Source: Amaranthus tricolor (taxonomy: Eukaryota > Streptophyta > Magnoliopsida > Caryophyllales > Amaranthaceae). From it: 64,000 bases of DNA. Positions 43,620 through 58,800 of the stretch are shown piece by piece. The DNA is taken from NCBI RefSeq assembly GCF_026212465.1, contig NC_080063.1, positions 2,792,501-2,856,500 on the forward strand, given 5' to 3'. Both the position numbers and the translations under genes were made by a program. Below the pieces are notes generated by a model that did no database searches, was not told the origin of the DNA, and saw only the letters and a list, made by a program, of their open reading frames with translations. Positions within the stretch are counted from its first letter, which is position 1; every line of letters begins with the position of its first letter.

Positions 43620-46495
43620 TGAAGAATGAACAAGGATCAATGCTCAATGACGAATGAACGATGAAGAATGAATAAGGATCAATGATCAATGAAGAATGAA
43701 CGATGAAGAATGAACAAGGATCAATGCTCAATGACGAATGAACGATGAAGAATGAACAAGGATAAATGATCAATGAAGTATGAACGATGAAGAATGAACA
43801 AGGATCAATGATCAATGAAGAATGAACGATGAAGAATGAACAAGGATCATTGATCAATGACGAATGAACGATGAACAATGAACAAGGATCAATGATCAAT
43901 GAAGAATGAACGGTGAAGAATGAACAAGGATCAATGGTCAATGACGAGTGAACGATGAAGAATGAACAAGGATCAATGATCAAAGAAAAATGAACGATAA
44001 AGAATGAACAAGGATCAATGGTCAATGACGAATGAACGATGAAGAATGAATAAGGATCAATGATCAATGAAGAATGAACGATGAAGAATGAACAAGGATC
44101 AATGCTCAATGACGAATGAACGATGAAGAATGAACAAGGATAAATGAAGATTGAATGATGATGAATGAAAAAGGATCAATAATCAATGAAGAATGAACGA
44201 TGAAGAATGAACAAGGATCAATGATCAATGAAGAATGAACGATGAAGAATGAACAAGGATCAATTATCAATGATGAATGAACGATGAAGAATGAACAAGG
44301 ATCAATGATCAATGAAGAATGAACGATGAAGAATGAACAAGGATAATTGATCAATGACGAATGACGAATAAACGATGAAGAATGAACAAGAATCATTGAT
44401 CAATGAAGAATGAACGATGAAGAATGAACAAGGATCAATGATCAATGAAGAATGAACGATGAAGAATGAAAAAGGATCAATGGTCAATGACGAATGAACG
44501 ATGAAGAATGAACAAGGATAAATGAAGATTGAATGATGATGAATGAACAAGGATCAATAATCAATGAAGAATGAATGATGAAGAATGAACAAGGATCAAT
44601 GATCAATGAAGAATGAACGATGAAGAATGAACAAGGATCGATTATCAATGATGAATGAACGATGAAGAATGAACAAGGATCAATGATCAATGAAGAATGA
44701 ACGATGAAGAATGAACAAGGATCAATGATCAATGAAGAATGAACGATGAAGAATGAACAAGGATCAATGCTCAATGACGAATGAACGATGAAGAATGAAC
44801 AAGGATAAATGAAGATTGAATGATGATGAATGAAAAAGGATCAATAATCAATGAAGAATGAACGATGAAGAATGAACAAGGATCAATGATCAATGAAGAA
44901 TGAACGATGAAGAATGAACAAGGATCAATGATCAATGAAGAATGAACGATGAAGAATGAACAAGGATCAATGATCAATGACGAATGAGCGATGAAGAATG
45001 AACAAGGATCAATGATTAATGAAGAATGAACGATGAAGAATGAACAAGGATCAATGATCAATGACGAATGAACGATGAAGAATGAACAAGGATCAATGAT
45101 CAACGAAGAATGAACGATGAAGAATGAACAAGGATCAATGATCAATGACGAATGAGCGATGAAGAATGAACAAGGATCAATGATCAATGAAGAATGAACG
45201 ATGAAGAATGAACAAGGATCAATGATCAATGACGAATGAACGATGAAGAATGAACAAGGATCAATGATCAATGAAGAATCAACGGTGAAGAATGAACAAG
45301 GATCAATGGTCAATGACGAATGAACGATGAAGAATGAACAAGGATTAATGATCAATGAAAAAAGAACGATGAAGAATGAACAAGGATCAATGCTCAATGA
45401 CGAATGAACGATGAAGAATGAACAAGGATCAATGATCAATGAAAAATGAACGATGAAGAATGAACAAGGATCAATGATCAATGAAGAATGAACGATGAAG
45501 AATGAACAAGGATCAATGATCAATGAAGAATGAACGATGAAGAATGAACAAGGATCAATGCTCAATGACGAATGAACGATGAAGAATGAACAAGGATAAA
45601 TGAAGATTGAATGATGATGAATGAAAAAGGATCAATAATCAATGAAGAATGAACGATGAAGAATGAACAAGGATCAATGATCAATGAAGAATGAACGATG
45701 AAGAATGAACAAGGATCAATTATCAATGATGAATGAACGATGAAGAATGAACAAGGATCAATGATCAATGAAGAATGAACGATGAAGAATGAACAACGAT
45801 AAATGATCAATGATGAATGACGAATAAACGATGAAGAATGAACAAGAATCATTGATCAATGAAGAATGAACGATGAAGAATGAACAAGGATCAATGATCA
45901 ATGAAGAATGAACGATGAAGAATGAAAAAGGATCAATGGTCAATGACGAATGAACGATGAAGAATGAACAAGGATAAATGAAGATTGAATGATGATGAAT
46001 GAACAAGGATCAATAATCAATGAAGAATGAATGATGAAGAATGAACAAGGATCAATGATCAATGAAGAATGAACGATGAAGAATGAACAAGGATCAATTA
46101 TCAATGATGAATGAACGATGAAGAATGAACAAGGATCAATGATCAATGAAGAATGAACGATGAAGAATGAACAAGGATCAATGATCAATGAAGAATGAAC
46201 GATGAAGAATGAACAAGGATCAATGATCAATGACGAATGAGCGATGAAGAATGAACAAGGATCAATGATCAATGAAGAATGAACGATGAAGAATGAACAA
46301 GGATCAATGATCAATGACGAATGAACGATGAAGAATGAACAAGGATCAATGATCAATGAAGAATGAACGGTGAAGAATGAACAAGGATCAATGGTCAATG
46401 ACGAATGAACGATGAAGAATGAACAAGGATTAATGATCAATGAAAAATGAACGATGAAGAATGAACAAGGATCAATGCTCAATGACGAATGAACG
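43620..46495. repeat. 2835-bp tandem duplication, copy 2
   Basis: Adjacent second copy; the match continues about 40 bp past one period to about 46495. Copy-specific changes include GATAATTGATC near 44343 in place of GATAAATGATC, and GAATAAGGATC near 43668. Confidence 0.86.
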
Positions 46496-47542
46496 ATGAA
46501 GAAAGAACAAGGATCAATGATCAATGAAGAATGAATGATGAAGAATGAACAACGATCAATGCTCAATGAAGAATGAACGATGAAGAATGAACAAGGATCA
46601 ATGATCATTGAAGAATGAACGATGAAGAATGAACAAGGATCAATGATCAATGAAGAATGAACGATGAAAAATGAACAAGGATCAATGATCAATGACGAAT
46701 GAACGATGAAGAATGAACAAGGATCAATGATCAATGAAGAATGAACGATGAATAATGAACAAGGATCAATGATCAATGAAGAATGAACGATGAAGAATGA
46801 ACAAGGATCAATGATCAATGATGAATGAACGATGAAGAATGAACAAGGATCAATGATCAATGAAGAATGAACGATGAAGAATTAACAAGGATCAATGCTC
46901 AATGACGAATGAACGATGAAGAATGAACAAGGTTCAATGATCAATGAAGAATGAACGATGAAGAATGAACAAGGATCAATGCTCAATGACGAATGAACGA
47001 TGAAGAATGAACAAGGATCAATGATCAATGAAGAATGAACGATGAAGAATGAACTAGGATCAATGGTCAATGACGAATGAACGATGAAGAATGAACAAGG
47101 ATCCATAATCAATAAAGTATGAACGATGAAGAATGAACAAGGATCAATGATCAATGATGAATGAACGATGAAGAATGAAAAAGGATTAATGGTCAATGAC
47201 GAATGAACGATGAAGATTGAACAAGGATCAATGATCAATGAAGAATGAACGATGAAGAATGAACAAGGATCAGTGCTCAATGACGAATGAACGATGAAGA
47301 ATGAACAAGGATCAATGATCAATGAAGAATGAACGATGAAGAATGAACAAGGATCAATGATCAATGAAGAATGAACGATGAAGAATGAACAAGGATCAAT
47401 GATCAATGAAGAATAAACGATGAAGAATGAACAAGGATCATTGATCAATGACGAATGAACGATGAAGAATGAACAAGGATTATTGATCAATGAAGAATGA
47501 ACGATGAAGAATGAACAAGGATCAATGATCAATGAAGAATGA
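45482..47542. repeat. Long-range copy of 34730-36790 (10,752-bp offset)
   Basis: About 2.06 kb that matches 34730-36790 at +10752 bp, exactly 256 monomers. It includes the 49-bp/35-bp cassette, the 378-bp block and the AATAAAGTATG and AAGGTTCAATG monomers. The left edge overlaps the 2835-bp duplication. The match ends at about 47542, where AAAAATGAAAAAAG in the source corresponds to AGAATGAACAAGG here. Confidence 0.82.
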
Positions 47543-48362
47543 ACGATGAAGAATGAACAAGGATCAATTATCAATGATGAATGAACGATGAAGAATGAAC
47601 AAGGATCAATGATCAATGAAGAATGAACGATGAAGAATGAACAAGGATAAATAATCAATAACGAATGACGAATAAACGATGAAGAATGAACAAGAATCAT
47701 TGATCAATGAAGAATGAACGATGAAGAATGAACAAGGATCAATGATCAATGAAGAATGAACGATGAAGAATGAAAAAGGATCAATGGTCAATGACGAATG
47801 AACGATGAAGAATGAACAAGGATAAATGAAGATTGAATGATGATGAATGAACAAGGATCAATAATCAATGAAGAATGAATGATGAAGAATGAACAAGGAT
47901 CAATGATCAATGAAGAATGAACGATGAAGAATGAACAAGGATCGATTATCAATGATGAATGAACGATGAAGAATGAACAAGGATCAATGATCAATGAAGA
48001 ATGAACGATGAAGAATGAACAAGGATCAATGATCAATGAAGAATGAATGATGAAGAATGAACAAGGATCAATGATCAATGACGAATGAGCGATGAAGAAT
48101 GAACAAGGATCAATGATCAATGAAGAATGAACGATGAAGAATGAACAAGGATCAATGATCAATGACGAATGACCGATGAAGAATGAACAAGGATCAATGA
48201 TCAATGAAGAATGAACGATGAAGAATGAACAAGGATCAATGCTCAATGACGAATGAACGATGAAGAATGAACAAGGATAAATGAAGATTGAATGATGATG
48301 AATGAAAAAGGATCAATAATCAATGAAGAATGAACGAAGAAGAATGAACAAGGATCAATGAT

Positions 48363-50671
48363 CAATGAACAATGAACGATGAAGAATGAACAAGGATCAA
48401 TTATCAACGATGAATGAACGATGAAGAATGAACAAGGATCAATGATCAATGAAGAATGAACGATGAAGAATGAACAAGGATAAATGATCAATGACGAATG
48501 ACGAATAAACGATGAAGAATGAACAAGAATCATTGATCAATGAAGAATGAACGATGAAGAATGAACAAGGATCAATGATCAATGAAGAATGAACGATGAA
48601 GAATGAAAAAGGATCAATGGTCAATGACGAATGAACGATGAAGAAGAACAAGGATAAATGAAGATTGAATGATGATGAATGAACAAGGATCAATAATCAA
48701 TGAAGAATGAATGATGAAGAATGAACAAAGATCAATGATCAATGAAGAATGAACGATGAAGAATGAACAAGGATCGATTATCAATGATGAATGAACGATG
48801 AAGAATGAACAAGGATCAATGATCAATGAAGAATGAACGATGAAGAATGAACAAGGATCAATGATCAATGAAGAATGAACGATGAAGAATGAACAAGGAT
48901 CAATGATCAATGACGAATGAGCGATGAAGAATGAACAAGGATCAATGATCAATGAAGAATGAACGATGAAGAATGAACAAGGATCAATGATCAATGACGA
49001 ATGAACGATGAAGAATGAACAAGGATCAATGATCAATGAAGAATCAACGGTGAAGAATGAACAAGGATCAATGGTCAATGACGAATGAACGATGAAGAAT
49101 GAACAAGGATTAATGATCAATGAAAAAAGAACGATGAAGAATGAACAAGGATCAATGCTCAATGACGAATGAACGATGAAGAATGAACAAGGATCAATGA
49201 TCAATGAAGAATGAATGATGAAGAATGAACAATGATCAATGCTCAATGAAGAATGAACGATGAAGAATGAACAAGGATCAATGATCATTGACGAATGAAC
49301 GATGAAGAATGAACAAGGATCAATAATCAATGAAGAATGAACGATGAAAAATGAACAAGGATCAATGATCAATGACGAATGAACGATGAAGAATGAACAA
49401 GGATCATTGATCAATGAAGAATGAACGATGAAGAATGAACAAGGATCAATGATCAATGACGAATGAACGATGAAGAATGAACAAGGATCAATGATCAATG
49501 AAGAATAAACGATGAAGAATGAACAAGGATCAATGATCAATGAAGAATGAACGATGAAGAATGAACAAGGATCAATGTTCAATGACAAATGAACGAAGAA
49601 GAATGAACAAGGATCAATGATCAATGAAGAATGAACGATGAAGAATGAACAAGGATCAATGGTCAATGACGAATGAACGATGAAGAATGAACAAGGATCA
49701 ATGATCAATGAAGAATGAACGATGAAGAATGAACTAGGATCAATGCTCAATGACGAATGAACGATGAAGAATGAACAAGGTTCAATGATCAATGAAGAAT
49801 GAACGATGAAGAATGAACAAGGATCAATGCTCAATGACGAATGAACGATGAAGAATGAACAAGGATCAATGATCAATGAAGAATGAACGATGAAGAATGA
49901 ACAAGGATCAATTATCAATGATGAATGAACGATGAAGAACGAACAAGGATCAATGATCAATGAAGAATGAACGATGAAGAATGAACAAGGATCAATGATC
50001 AATTAAGAATGAACGATGAAGAATGAACAAGGATCAATGATCAATGACGAATGAACGATGAAGAATGAACAAGGATCAATGATCAATGAAGAATGAACGA
50101 TGAAGAATGAACAAGGATCAATGATCAATGACGAATGAACGATGAAGAATGAACAAGGATCAATGATCAATGAAGAATGAACGGTGAAGAATGAACAAGG
50201 ATCAATGGTCAATGACGAATGAACGATGAAGAATGAACAAGGATTAATGATCAATGAAAAATGAACGATGAAGAATGAACAAGGATCAATGCTCAATGAC
50301 GAATGAACGATGAAGAATGAACAAGGATCAATGATCAATGAAGAATGAACGATGAAGAATGAACAAGGATCAATGATCATTGAAGAATGAACGATGAAGA
50401 ATGAACAAGGATCAATGATCAATGAAGAATGAACGATGAAGAATGAACAAGGATCAATGATCAATGAAGAATGAACGATGAAGAATGAACAAGGATCAAT
50501 GATCAATGACGAATGAACGATGAAGAATGAACAAGGATCATTGATCAATGAAGAATGAACGATGAAGAATGAACAAGGATCAATGATCAATGACGAATGA
50601 ACGATGAAGAATGAACAAGGATCAATGATCAATGAAGAATGAACGATGAAGAATGAACAAGGATCAATGGT
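48363..50671. repeat. 2309-bp tandem duplication, copy 1
   Basis: Matches 50672-52950 at +2309 bp. I found no internal difference over about 2.2 kb, and the 462-residue minus-strand translations are identical. It carries a private 1-bp deletion at 48641-48649, the reason the period is one less than 330 heptamers. This is the youngest-looking duplication in the window. Confidence 0.9.
48641..48649. other. 1-bp deletion that breaks the 7-bp register
   Basis: The sequence reads AAGAAGAAC where the array has AAGAATGAAC: one T is missing. It shifts all downstream ACAAGGA words from position 6 modulo 7 to 5 modulo 7. The only other such event I found is its duplicate at 50950-50958, after which the register is 4 modulo 7 to the end of the window. 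Confidence 0.92.
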
Positions 50672-52950
50672 CAATGAACAATGAACGATGAAGAATGAAC
50701 AAGGATCAATTATCAACGATGAATGAACGATGAAGAATGAACAAGGATCAATGATCAATGAAGAATGAACGATGAAGAATGAACAAGGATAAATGATCAA
50801 TGACGAATGACGAATAAACGATGAAGAATGAACAAGAATCATTGATCAATGAAGAATGAACGATGAAGAATGAACAAGGATCAATGATCAATGAAGAATG
50901 AACGATGAAGAATGAAAAAGGATCAATGGTCAATGACGAATGAACGATGAAGAAGAACAAGGATAAATGAAGATTGAATGATGATGAATGAACAAGGATC
51001 AATAATCAATGAAGAATGAATGATGAAGAATGAACAAAGATCAATGATCAATGAAGAATGAACGATGAAGAATGAACAAGGATCGATTATCAATGATGAA
51101 TGAACGATGAAGAATGAACAAGGATCAATGATCAATGAAGAATGAACGATGAAGAATGAACAAGGATCAATGATCAATGAAGAATGAACGATGAAGAATG
51201 AACAAGGATCAATGATCAATGACGAATGAGCGATGAAGAATGAACAAGGATCAATGATCAATGAAGAATGAACGATGAAGAATGAACAAGGATCAATGAT
51301 CAATGACGAATGAACGATGAAGAATGAACAAGGATCAATGATCAATGAAGAATCAACGGTGAAGAATGAACAAGGATCAATGGTCAATGACGAATGAACG
51401 ATGAAGAATGAACAAGGATTAATGATCAATGAAAAAAGAACGATGAAGAATGAACAAGGATCAATGCTCAATGACGAATGAACGATGAAGAATGAACAAG
51501 GATCAATGATCAATGAAGAATGAATGATGAAGAATGAACAATGATCAATGCTCAATGAAGAATGAACGATGAAGAATGAACAAGGATCAATGATCATTGA
51601 CGAATGAACGATGAAGAATGAACAAGGATCAATAATCAATGAAGAATGAACGATGAAAAATGAACAAGGATCAATGATCAATGACGAATGAACGATGAAG
51701 AATGAACAAGGATCATTGATCAATGAAGAATGAACGATGAAGAATGAACAAGGATCAATGATCAATGACGAATGAACGATGAAGAATGAACAAGGATCAA
51801 TGATCAATGAAGAATAAACGATGAAGAATGAACAAGGATCAATGATCAATGAAGAATGAACGATGAAGAATGAACAAGGATCAATGTTCAATGACAAATG
51901 AACGAAGAAGAATGAACAAGGATCAATGATCAATGAAGAATGAACGATGAAGAATGAACAAGGATCAATGGTCAATGACGAATGAACGATGAAGAATGAA
52001 CAAGGATCAATGATCAATGAAGAATGAACGATGAAGAATGAACTAGGATCAATGCTCAATGACGAATGAACGATGAAGAATGAACAAGGTTCAATGATCA
52101 ATGAAGAATGAACGATGAAGAATGAACAAGGATCAATGCTCAATGACGAATGAACGATGAAGAATGAACAAGGATCAATGATCAATGAAGAATGAACGAT
52201 GAAGAATGAACAAGGATCAATTATCAATGATGAATGAACGATGAAGAACGAACAAGGATCAATGATCAATGAAGAATGAACGATGAAGAATGAACAAGGA
52301 TCAATGATCAATTAAGAATGAACGATGAAGAATGAACAAGGATCAATGATCAATGACGAATGAACGATGAAGAATGAACAAGGATCAATGATCAATGAAG
52401 AATGAACGATGAAGAATGAACAAGGATCAATGATCAATGACGAATGAACGATGAAGAATGAACAAGGATCAATGATCAATGAAGAATGAACGGTGAAGAA
52501 TGAACAAGGATCAATGGTCAATGACGAATGAACGATGAAGAATGAACAAGGATTAATGATCAATGAAAAATGAACGATGAAGAATGAACAAGGATCAATG
52601 CTCAATGACGAATGAACGATGAAGAATGAACAAGGATCAATGATCAATGAAGAATGAACGATGAAGAATGAACAAGGATCAATGATCATTGAAGAATGAA
52701 CGATGAAGAATGAACAAGGATCAATGATCAATGAAGAATGAACGATGAAGAATGAACAAGGATCAATGATCAATGAAGAATGAACGATGAAGAATGAACA
52801 AGGATCAATGATCAATGACGAATGAACGATGAAGAATGAACAAGGATCATTGATCAATGAAGAATGAACGATGAAGAATGAACAAGGATCAATGATCAAT
52901 GACGAATGAACGATGAAGAATGAACAAGGATCAATGATCAATGAAGAATA
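50672..52950. repeat. 2309-bp tandem duplication, copy 2
   Basis: Adjacent copy of 48363-50671. The left junction falls in a monomer reading TCAATGG-TCAATGA-ACAATGA here and TCAATGA-TCAATGA-ACAATGA in copy 1. The right end diverges at about 52943, where AATAAACG replaces AATGAACG. Confidence 0.9.
50950..50958. other. Duplicate of the 1-bp register-breaking deletion
   Basis: Same AAGAAGAAC sequence as 48641-48649, exactly 2309 bp downstream. It was inherited by duplication, so the two are one mutational event. Confidence 0.92.
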
Positions 52951-55742
52951 AACGATGAAGAATGAACAAGGATCAATGATCAATGAAGAATGAACGATGA
53001 AGAATGAACAAGGATCAATGATCAATGACGAATGAACGATGAAGAATGAACAAGGATCAATGATCAATGAAGAATGAACGATGAAGAATGAACAAGGATC
53101 AATGGTCAATGACGAATGAACGATGAAGAATGAACAAGGATCAATGATCAATGAAGAATGAACGATGAAGAATGAACCAGGATCAATGCTCAATGACGAA
53201 TGAACGATGAAGAATGAACAAGGATCAATGATCAATGAAGAATGAACGATAAAGAATGAACAAGGATCAATGATCAATGAAGAATGAACGATGAAGAATG
53301 AAAAAGGATTAATGGTCAATGACGAATGAACGATGAAGAATGAACAAGGATCAATGATCAATGAAGAATGAACGATGAATAATGAACAAGGATCAATGAT
53401 CAATGAAGAATGAACGATGAAAAAAGAACAAGGATCAATGATCAATGACGAATGAAAGATGAAGAATGAACAAGGATCAATGATCAATGAAGAATGAACG
53501 ATGAAGAATGAACAAGGATCAATGCTCAATGACGAATGAACGATGAAGAATGAACAAGGTTCAATGATCAATGAAGAATGAACGATGAAGAATGAACAAG
53601 GATCAATGCTCAATGACGAATGAACGATGAAGAATGAACAAGGATCAATGATCAATGAAGAATGAACGATGAAGAATGAACAAGGATCAATGGTCAATGA
53701 CGAATGAACGATGAAGAATGAACAAGGATCAATGATCAATGAAGTATGAACGATGAAGAATGAACAAGGATCAATGATCAATGATGAATGATGAATGAAC
53801 GATGAAGAATGAAAAACGATTAATGGTCAATGACGAATGAACGATGAAGATTGAACAAGGATCAATGATCAATTAAGAATAAACGATGAAGAATGAACAA
53901 GGATCAGTGCTCAATGACGAATGAACGATGAAGAATGAACAAGGATCAATGATCAATGAAGAATGAACGATGAAGAATGAACAAGGATCAATGATCAATG
54001 AAGAATGAACGATGCAGAATGAACAAGGATCAATGATCAATGAAGAATGAACGATAAAGAATGAACAAGGATCAATGATCAATGAAGAATGAACGATGAA
54101 GAATGAAAAAGGATTAATGGTCAATGACGAATGAACGATGAAGAATGAACAAGGATCAATGATCAATGAAGAATGAACGATGAAAAAAGAACAAGGATCA
54201 ATGATCAATGACGAATGAACGATGAAGAATGAACAAGGATCAATGATCAATGAAGAATGAACGATGAAGAATGAACAAGGATCAATGCTCAATGACGAAT
54301 GAACGATGAAGAATGAACAAGGATCAATGATCAATGAAGAATGAACGATGAAGAATGAACAAGGATCAATTATAAATGATGAATGAACGATGAAGAATGA
54401 ACAAGGATCAATGATCAATGAAGAATGAACGATGAAGAATGAACAAGGATAAATGATCAATGACGAATGACGAATAAACGATGAAGAATGAACAAGAATC
54501 ATTGATCAATGAAGAATGAACGATGAAGAATGAACAAGGATCAATGATCAATGAAGAATGAACGATGAAGAATGAAAAAGGATCAATGGTCAATGACGAA
54601 TGAACGATGAAGAATGAACAAGGATAAATGAAGATTGAATGATGATGAACGAACAAGGATCAATAATCAATGAAGAATGAATGATGAAGAATGAACAAGG
54701 ATCAATGATCAATGAAGAATGAACGATGAAGAATGAACAAGGATCGATTATCAATGATGAATGAACGATGAAGAATGAACAAGGATCAATGATCAATGAA
54801 GAATGAACGATGAAGAATGAACAAGGATCAATGATCAATGAAGAATGAACGATGAAGAATGAACAAGGATCAATGATCAATGACGAATGAGCGATGAAGA
54901 ATGAACAAGGATCAATGATCAATGAAGAATGAACGATGAAGAATGAACAAGGATCAATGATCAATGACGAATGAACGATGAAGAATGAACAAGGATCAAT
55001 GATCAATGAAGAATGAACGATGAAGAATGAACAAGGATCAATGCTCAATGACGAATGAACGATGAAGAATGAACAAGGTTCAATGATCAATGAAGAATGA
55101 ACGATGAAGAATGAACAAGGATCAATGCTCAATGACGAATGAACGATGAAGAATGAACAAGGATCAATGATCAATGAAGAATGAACGATGAAGAATGAAC
55201 AAGGATCAATGGTCAATGACGAATGAACGATGAAGAATGAACAAGGATCAATGATCAATGAAGTATGAACGATGAAGAATGAACAAGGATCAATGATCAA
55301 TGATGAATGATGAATGAACGATGAAGAATGAAAAACGATTAATGGTCAATGACGAATGAACGATGAAGATTGAACAAGGATCAATGATCAATTAAGAATA
55401 AACGATGAAGAATGAACAAGGATCAGTGCTCAATGACGAATGAACGATGAAGAATGAACAAGGATCAATGATCAATGAAGAATGAACGATGAAGAATGAA
55501 CAAGGATCAATGATCAATGAAGAATGAACGATGCAGAATGAACAAGGATCAATGATCAATGAAGAATGAACGATAAAGAATGAACAAGGATCAATGATCA
55601 ATGAAGAATGAACGATGAAGAATGAAAAAGGATTAATGGTCAATGACGAATGAACGATGAAGAATGAACAAGGATCAATGATCAATGAAGAATGAACGAT
55701 GAATAATGAACAAGGATCAATGATCAATGAAGAATGAACGAT
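52315..55742. repeat. 3584-bp duplication, copy 1
   Basis: About 3.43 kb matching 55899-59326 at +3584 bp (512 heptamers). Shared markers include GATGCAGAATG, GATGAAAAAAG, AATTATAAATG and the second type of 49-bp unit at 53783 and 55302. Differences are few, for example AAGGATCAATTATAAATG near 54362 against AAGAATCAATTATAAATG near 57946. Confidence 0.87.
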
Positions 55743-55898
55743 GCAGAATGAACAAGGATCAATGATCAATGAAGAATGAACGATAAAGAATGAACAAGGA
55801 TCAATGATCAATGAAGAATGAACGATGAAGAATGAAAAAGGATTAATGGTCAATGACGAATGAACGATGAAGAATGAACAAGGATCAATGATCAATGA

Positions 55899-58800
55899 AG
55901 AATGAACGATGAAGAATGAACAAGGATCAATGATCAATGACGAATGAACGATGAAGAATGAACAAGGATCAATGATCAATGAAGAATGAACGATGAAGAA
56001 TGAACAAGGATCAATGATCAATGACGAATGAACGATGAAGAATGAACAAGGATCAATGATCAATGAAGAATGAACGGTGAAGAATGAACAAGGATCAATG
56101 GTCAATGACGAATGAACGATGAAGAATGAACAAGGATTAATGATCAATGAAAAATGAACGATGAAGAATGAACAAGGATCAATGCTCAATGACGAATGAA
56201 CGATGAAGAATGAACAAGGATCAATGATCAATGAAGAATGAACGATGAAGAATGAACAAGGATCAATGATCATTGAAGAATGAACGATGAAGAATGAACA
56301 AGGATCAATGATCAATGAAGAATGAACGATGAAGAATGAACAAGGATCAATGATCAATGAAGAATGAACGATGAAGAATGAACAAGGATCAATGATCAAT
56401 GACGAATGAACGATGAAGAATGAACAAGGATCATTGATCAATGAAGAATGAACGATGAAGAATGAACAAGGATCAATGATCAATGACGAATGAACGATGA
56501 AGAATGAACAAGGATCAATGATCAATGAAGAATAAACGATGAAGAATGAACAAGGATCAATGATCAATGAAGAATGAACGATGAAGAATGAACAAGGATC
56601 AATGATCAATGACGAATGAACGATGAAGAATGAACAAGGATCAATGATCAATGAAGAATGAACGATGAAGAATGAACAAGGATCAATGGTCAATGACGAA
56701 TGAACGATGAAGAATGAACAAGGATCAATGATCAATGAAGAATGAACGATGAAGAATGAACCAGGATCAATGCTCAATGACGAATGAACGATGAAGAATG
56801 AACAAGGATCAATGATCAATGAAGAATGAACGATAAAGAATGAACAAGGATCAATGATCAATGAAGAATGAACGATGAAGAATGAAAAAGGATTAATGGT
56901 CAATGACGAATGAACGATGAAGAATGAACAAGGATCAATGATCAATGAAGAATGAACGATGAATAATGAACAAGGATCAATGATCAATGAAGAATGAACG
57001 ATGAAAAAAGAACAAGGATCAATGATCAATGACGAATGAAAGATGAAGAATGAACAAGGATCAATGATCAATGAAGAATGAACGATGAAGAATGAACAAG
57101 GATCAATGCTCAATGACGAATGAACGATGAAGAATGAACAAGGTTCAATGATCAATGAAGAATGAACGATGAAGAATGAACAAGGATCAATGCTCAATGA
57201 CGAATGAACGATGAAGAATGAACAAGGATCAATGATCAATGAAGAATGAACGATGAAGAATGAACAAGGATCAATGGTCAATGACGAATGAACGATGAAG
57301 AATGAACAAGGATCAATGATCAATGAAGTATGAACGATGAAGAATGAACAAGGATCAATGATCAATGATGAATGATGAATGAACGATGAAGAATGAAAAA
57401 CGATTAATGGTCAATGACGAATGAACGATGAAGATTGAACAAGGATCAATGATCAATTAAGAATAAACGATGAAGAATGAACAAGGATCAGTGCTCAATG
57501 ACGAATGAACGATGAAGAATGAACAAGGATCAATGATCAATGAAGAATGAACGATGAAGAATGAACAAGGATCAATGATCAATGAAGAATGAACGATGCA
57601 GAATGAACAAGGATCAATGATCAATGAAGAATGAACGATAAAGAATGAACAAGGATCAATGATCAATGAAGAATGAACGATGAAGAATGAAAAAGGATTA
57701 ATGGTCAATGACGAATGAACGATGAAGAATGAACAAGGATCAATGATCAATGAAGAATGAACGATGAAAAAAGAACAAGGATCAATGATCAATGACGAAT
57801 GAACGATGAAGAATGAACAAGGATCAATGATCAATGAAGAATGAACGATGAAGAATGAACAAGGATCAATGCTCAATGACGAATGAACGATGAAGAATGA
57901 ACAAGGATCAATGATCAATGAAGAATGAACGATGAAGAATGAACAAGAATCAATTATAAATGATGAATGAACGATGAAGAATGAACAAGGATCAATGATC
58001 AATGAAGAATGAACGATGAAGAATGAACAAGGATAAATGATCAATGACGAATGACGAATAAACGATGAAGAATGAACAAGAATCATTGATCAATGAAGAA
58101 TGAACGATGAAGAATGAACAAGGATCAATGATCAATGAAGAATGAACGATGAAGAATGAAAAAGGATCAATGGTCAATGACGAATGAACGATGAAGAATG
58201 AACAAGGATAAATGAAGATTGAATGATGATGAACGAACAAGGATCAATAATCAATGAAGAATGAATGATGAAGAATGAACAAGGATCAATGATCAATGAA
58301 GAATGAACGATGAAGAATGAACAAGGATCGATTATCAATGATGAATGAACGATGAAGAATGAACAAGGATCAATGATCAATGAAGAATGAACGATGAAGA
58401 ATGAACAAGGATCAATGATCAATGAAGAATGAACGATGAAGAATGAACAAGGATCAATGATCAATGACGAATGAGCGATGAAGAATGAACAAGGATCAAT
58501 GATCAATGAAGAATGAACGATGAAGAATGAACAAGGATCAATGATCAATGACGAATGAACGATGAAGAATGAACAAGGATCAATGATCAATGAAGAATGA
58601 ACGATGAAGAATGAACAAGGATCAATGCTCAATGACGAATGAACGATGAAGAATGAACAAGGTTCAATGATCAATGAAGAATGAACGATGAAGAATGAAC
58701 AAGGATCAATGCTCAATGACGAATGAACGATGAAGAATGAACAAGGATCAATGATCAATGAAGAATGAACGATGAAGAATGAACAAGGATCAATGGTCAA

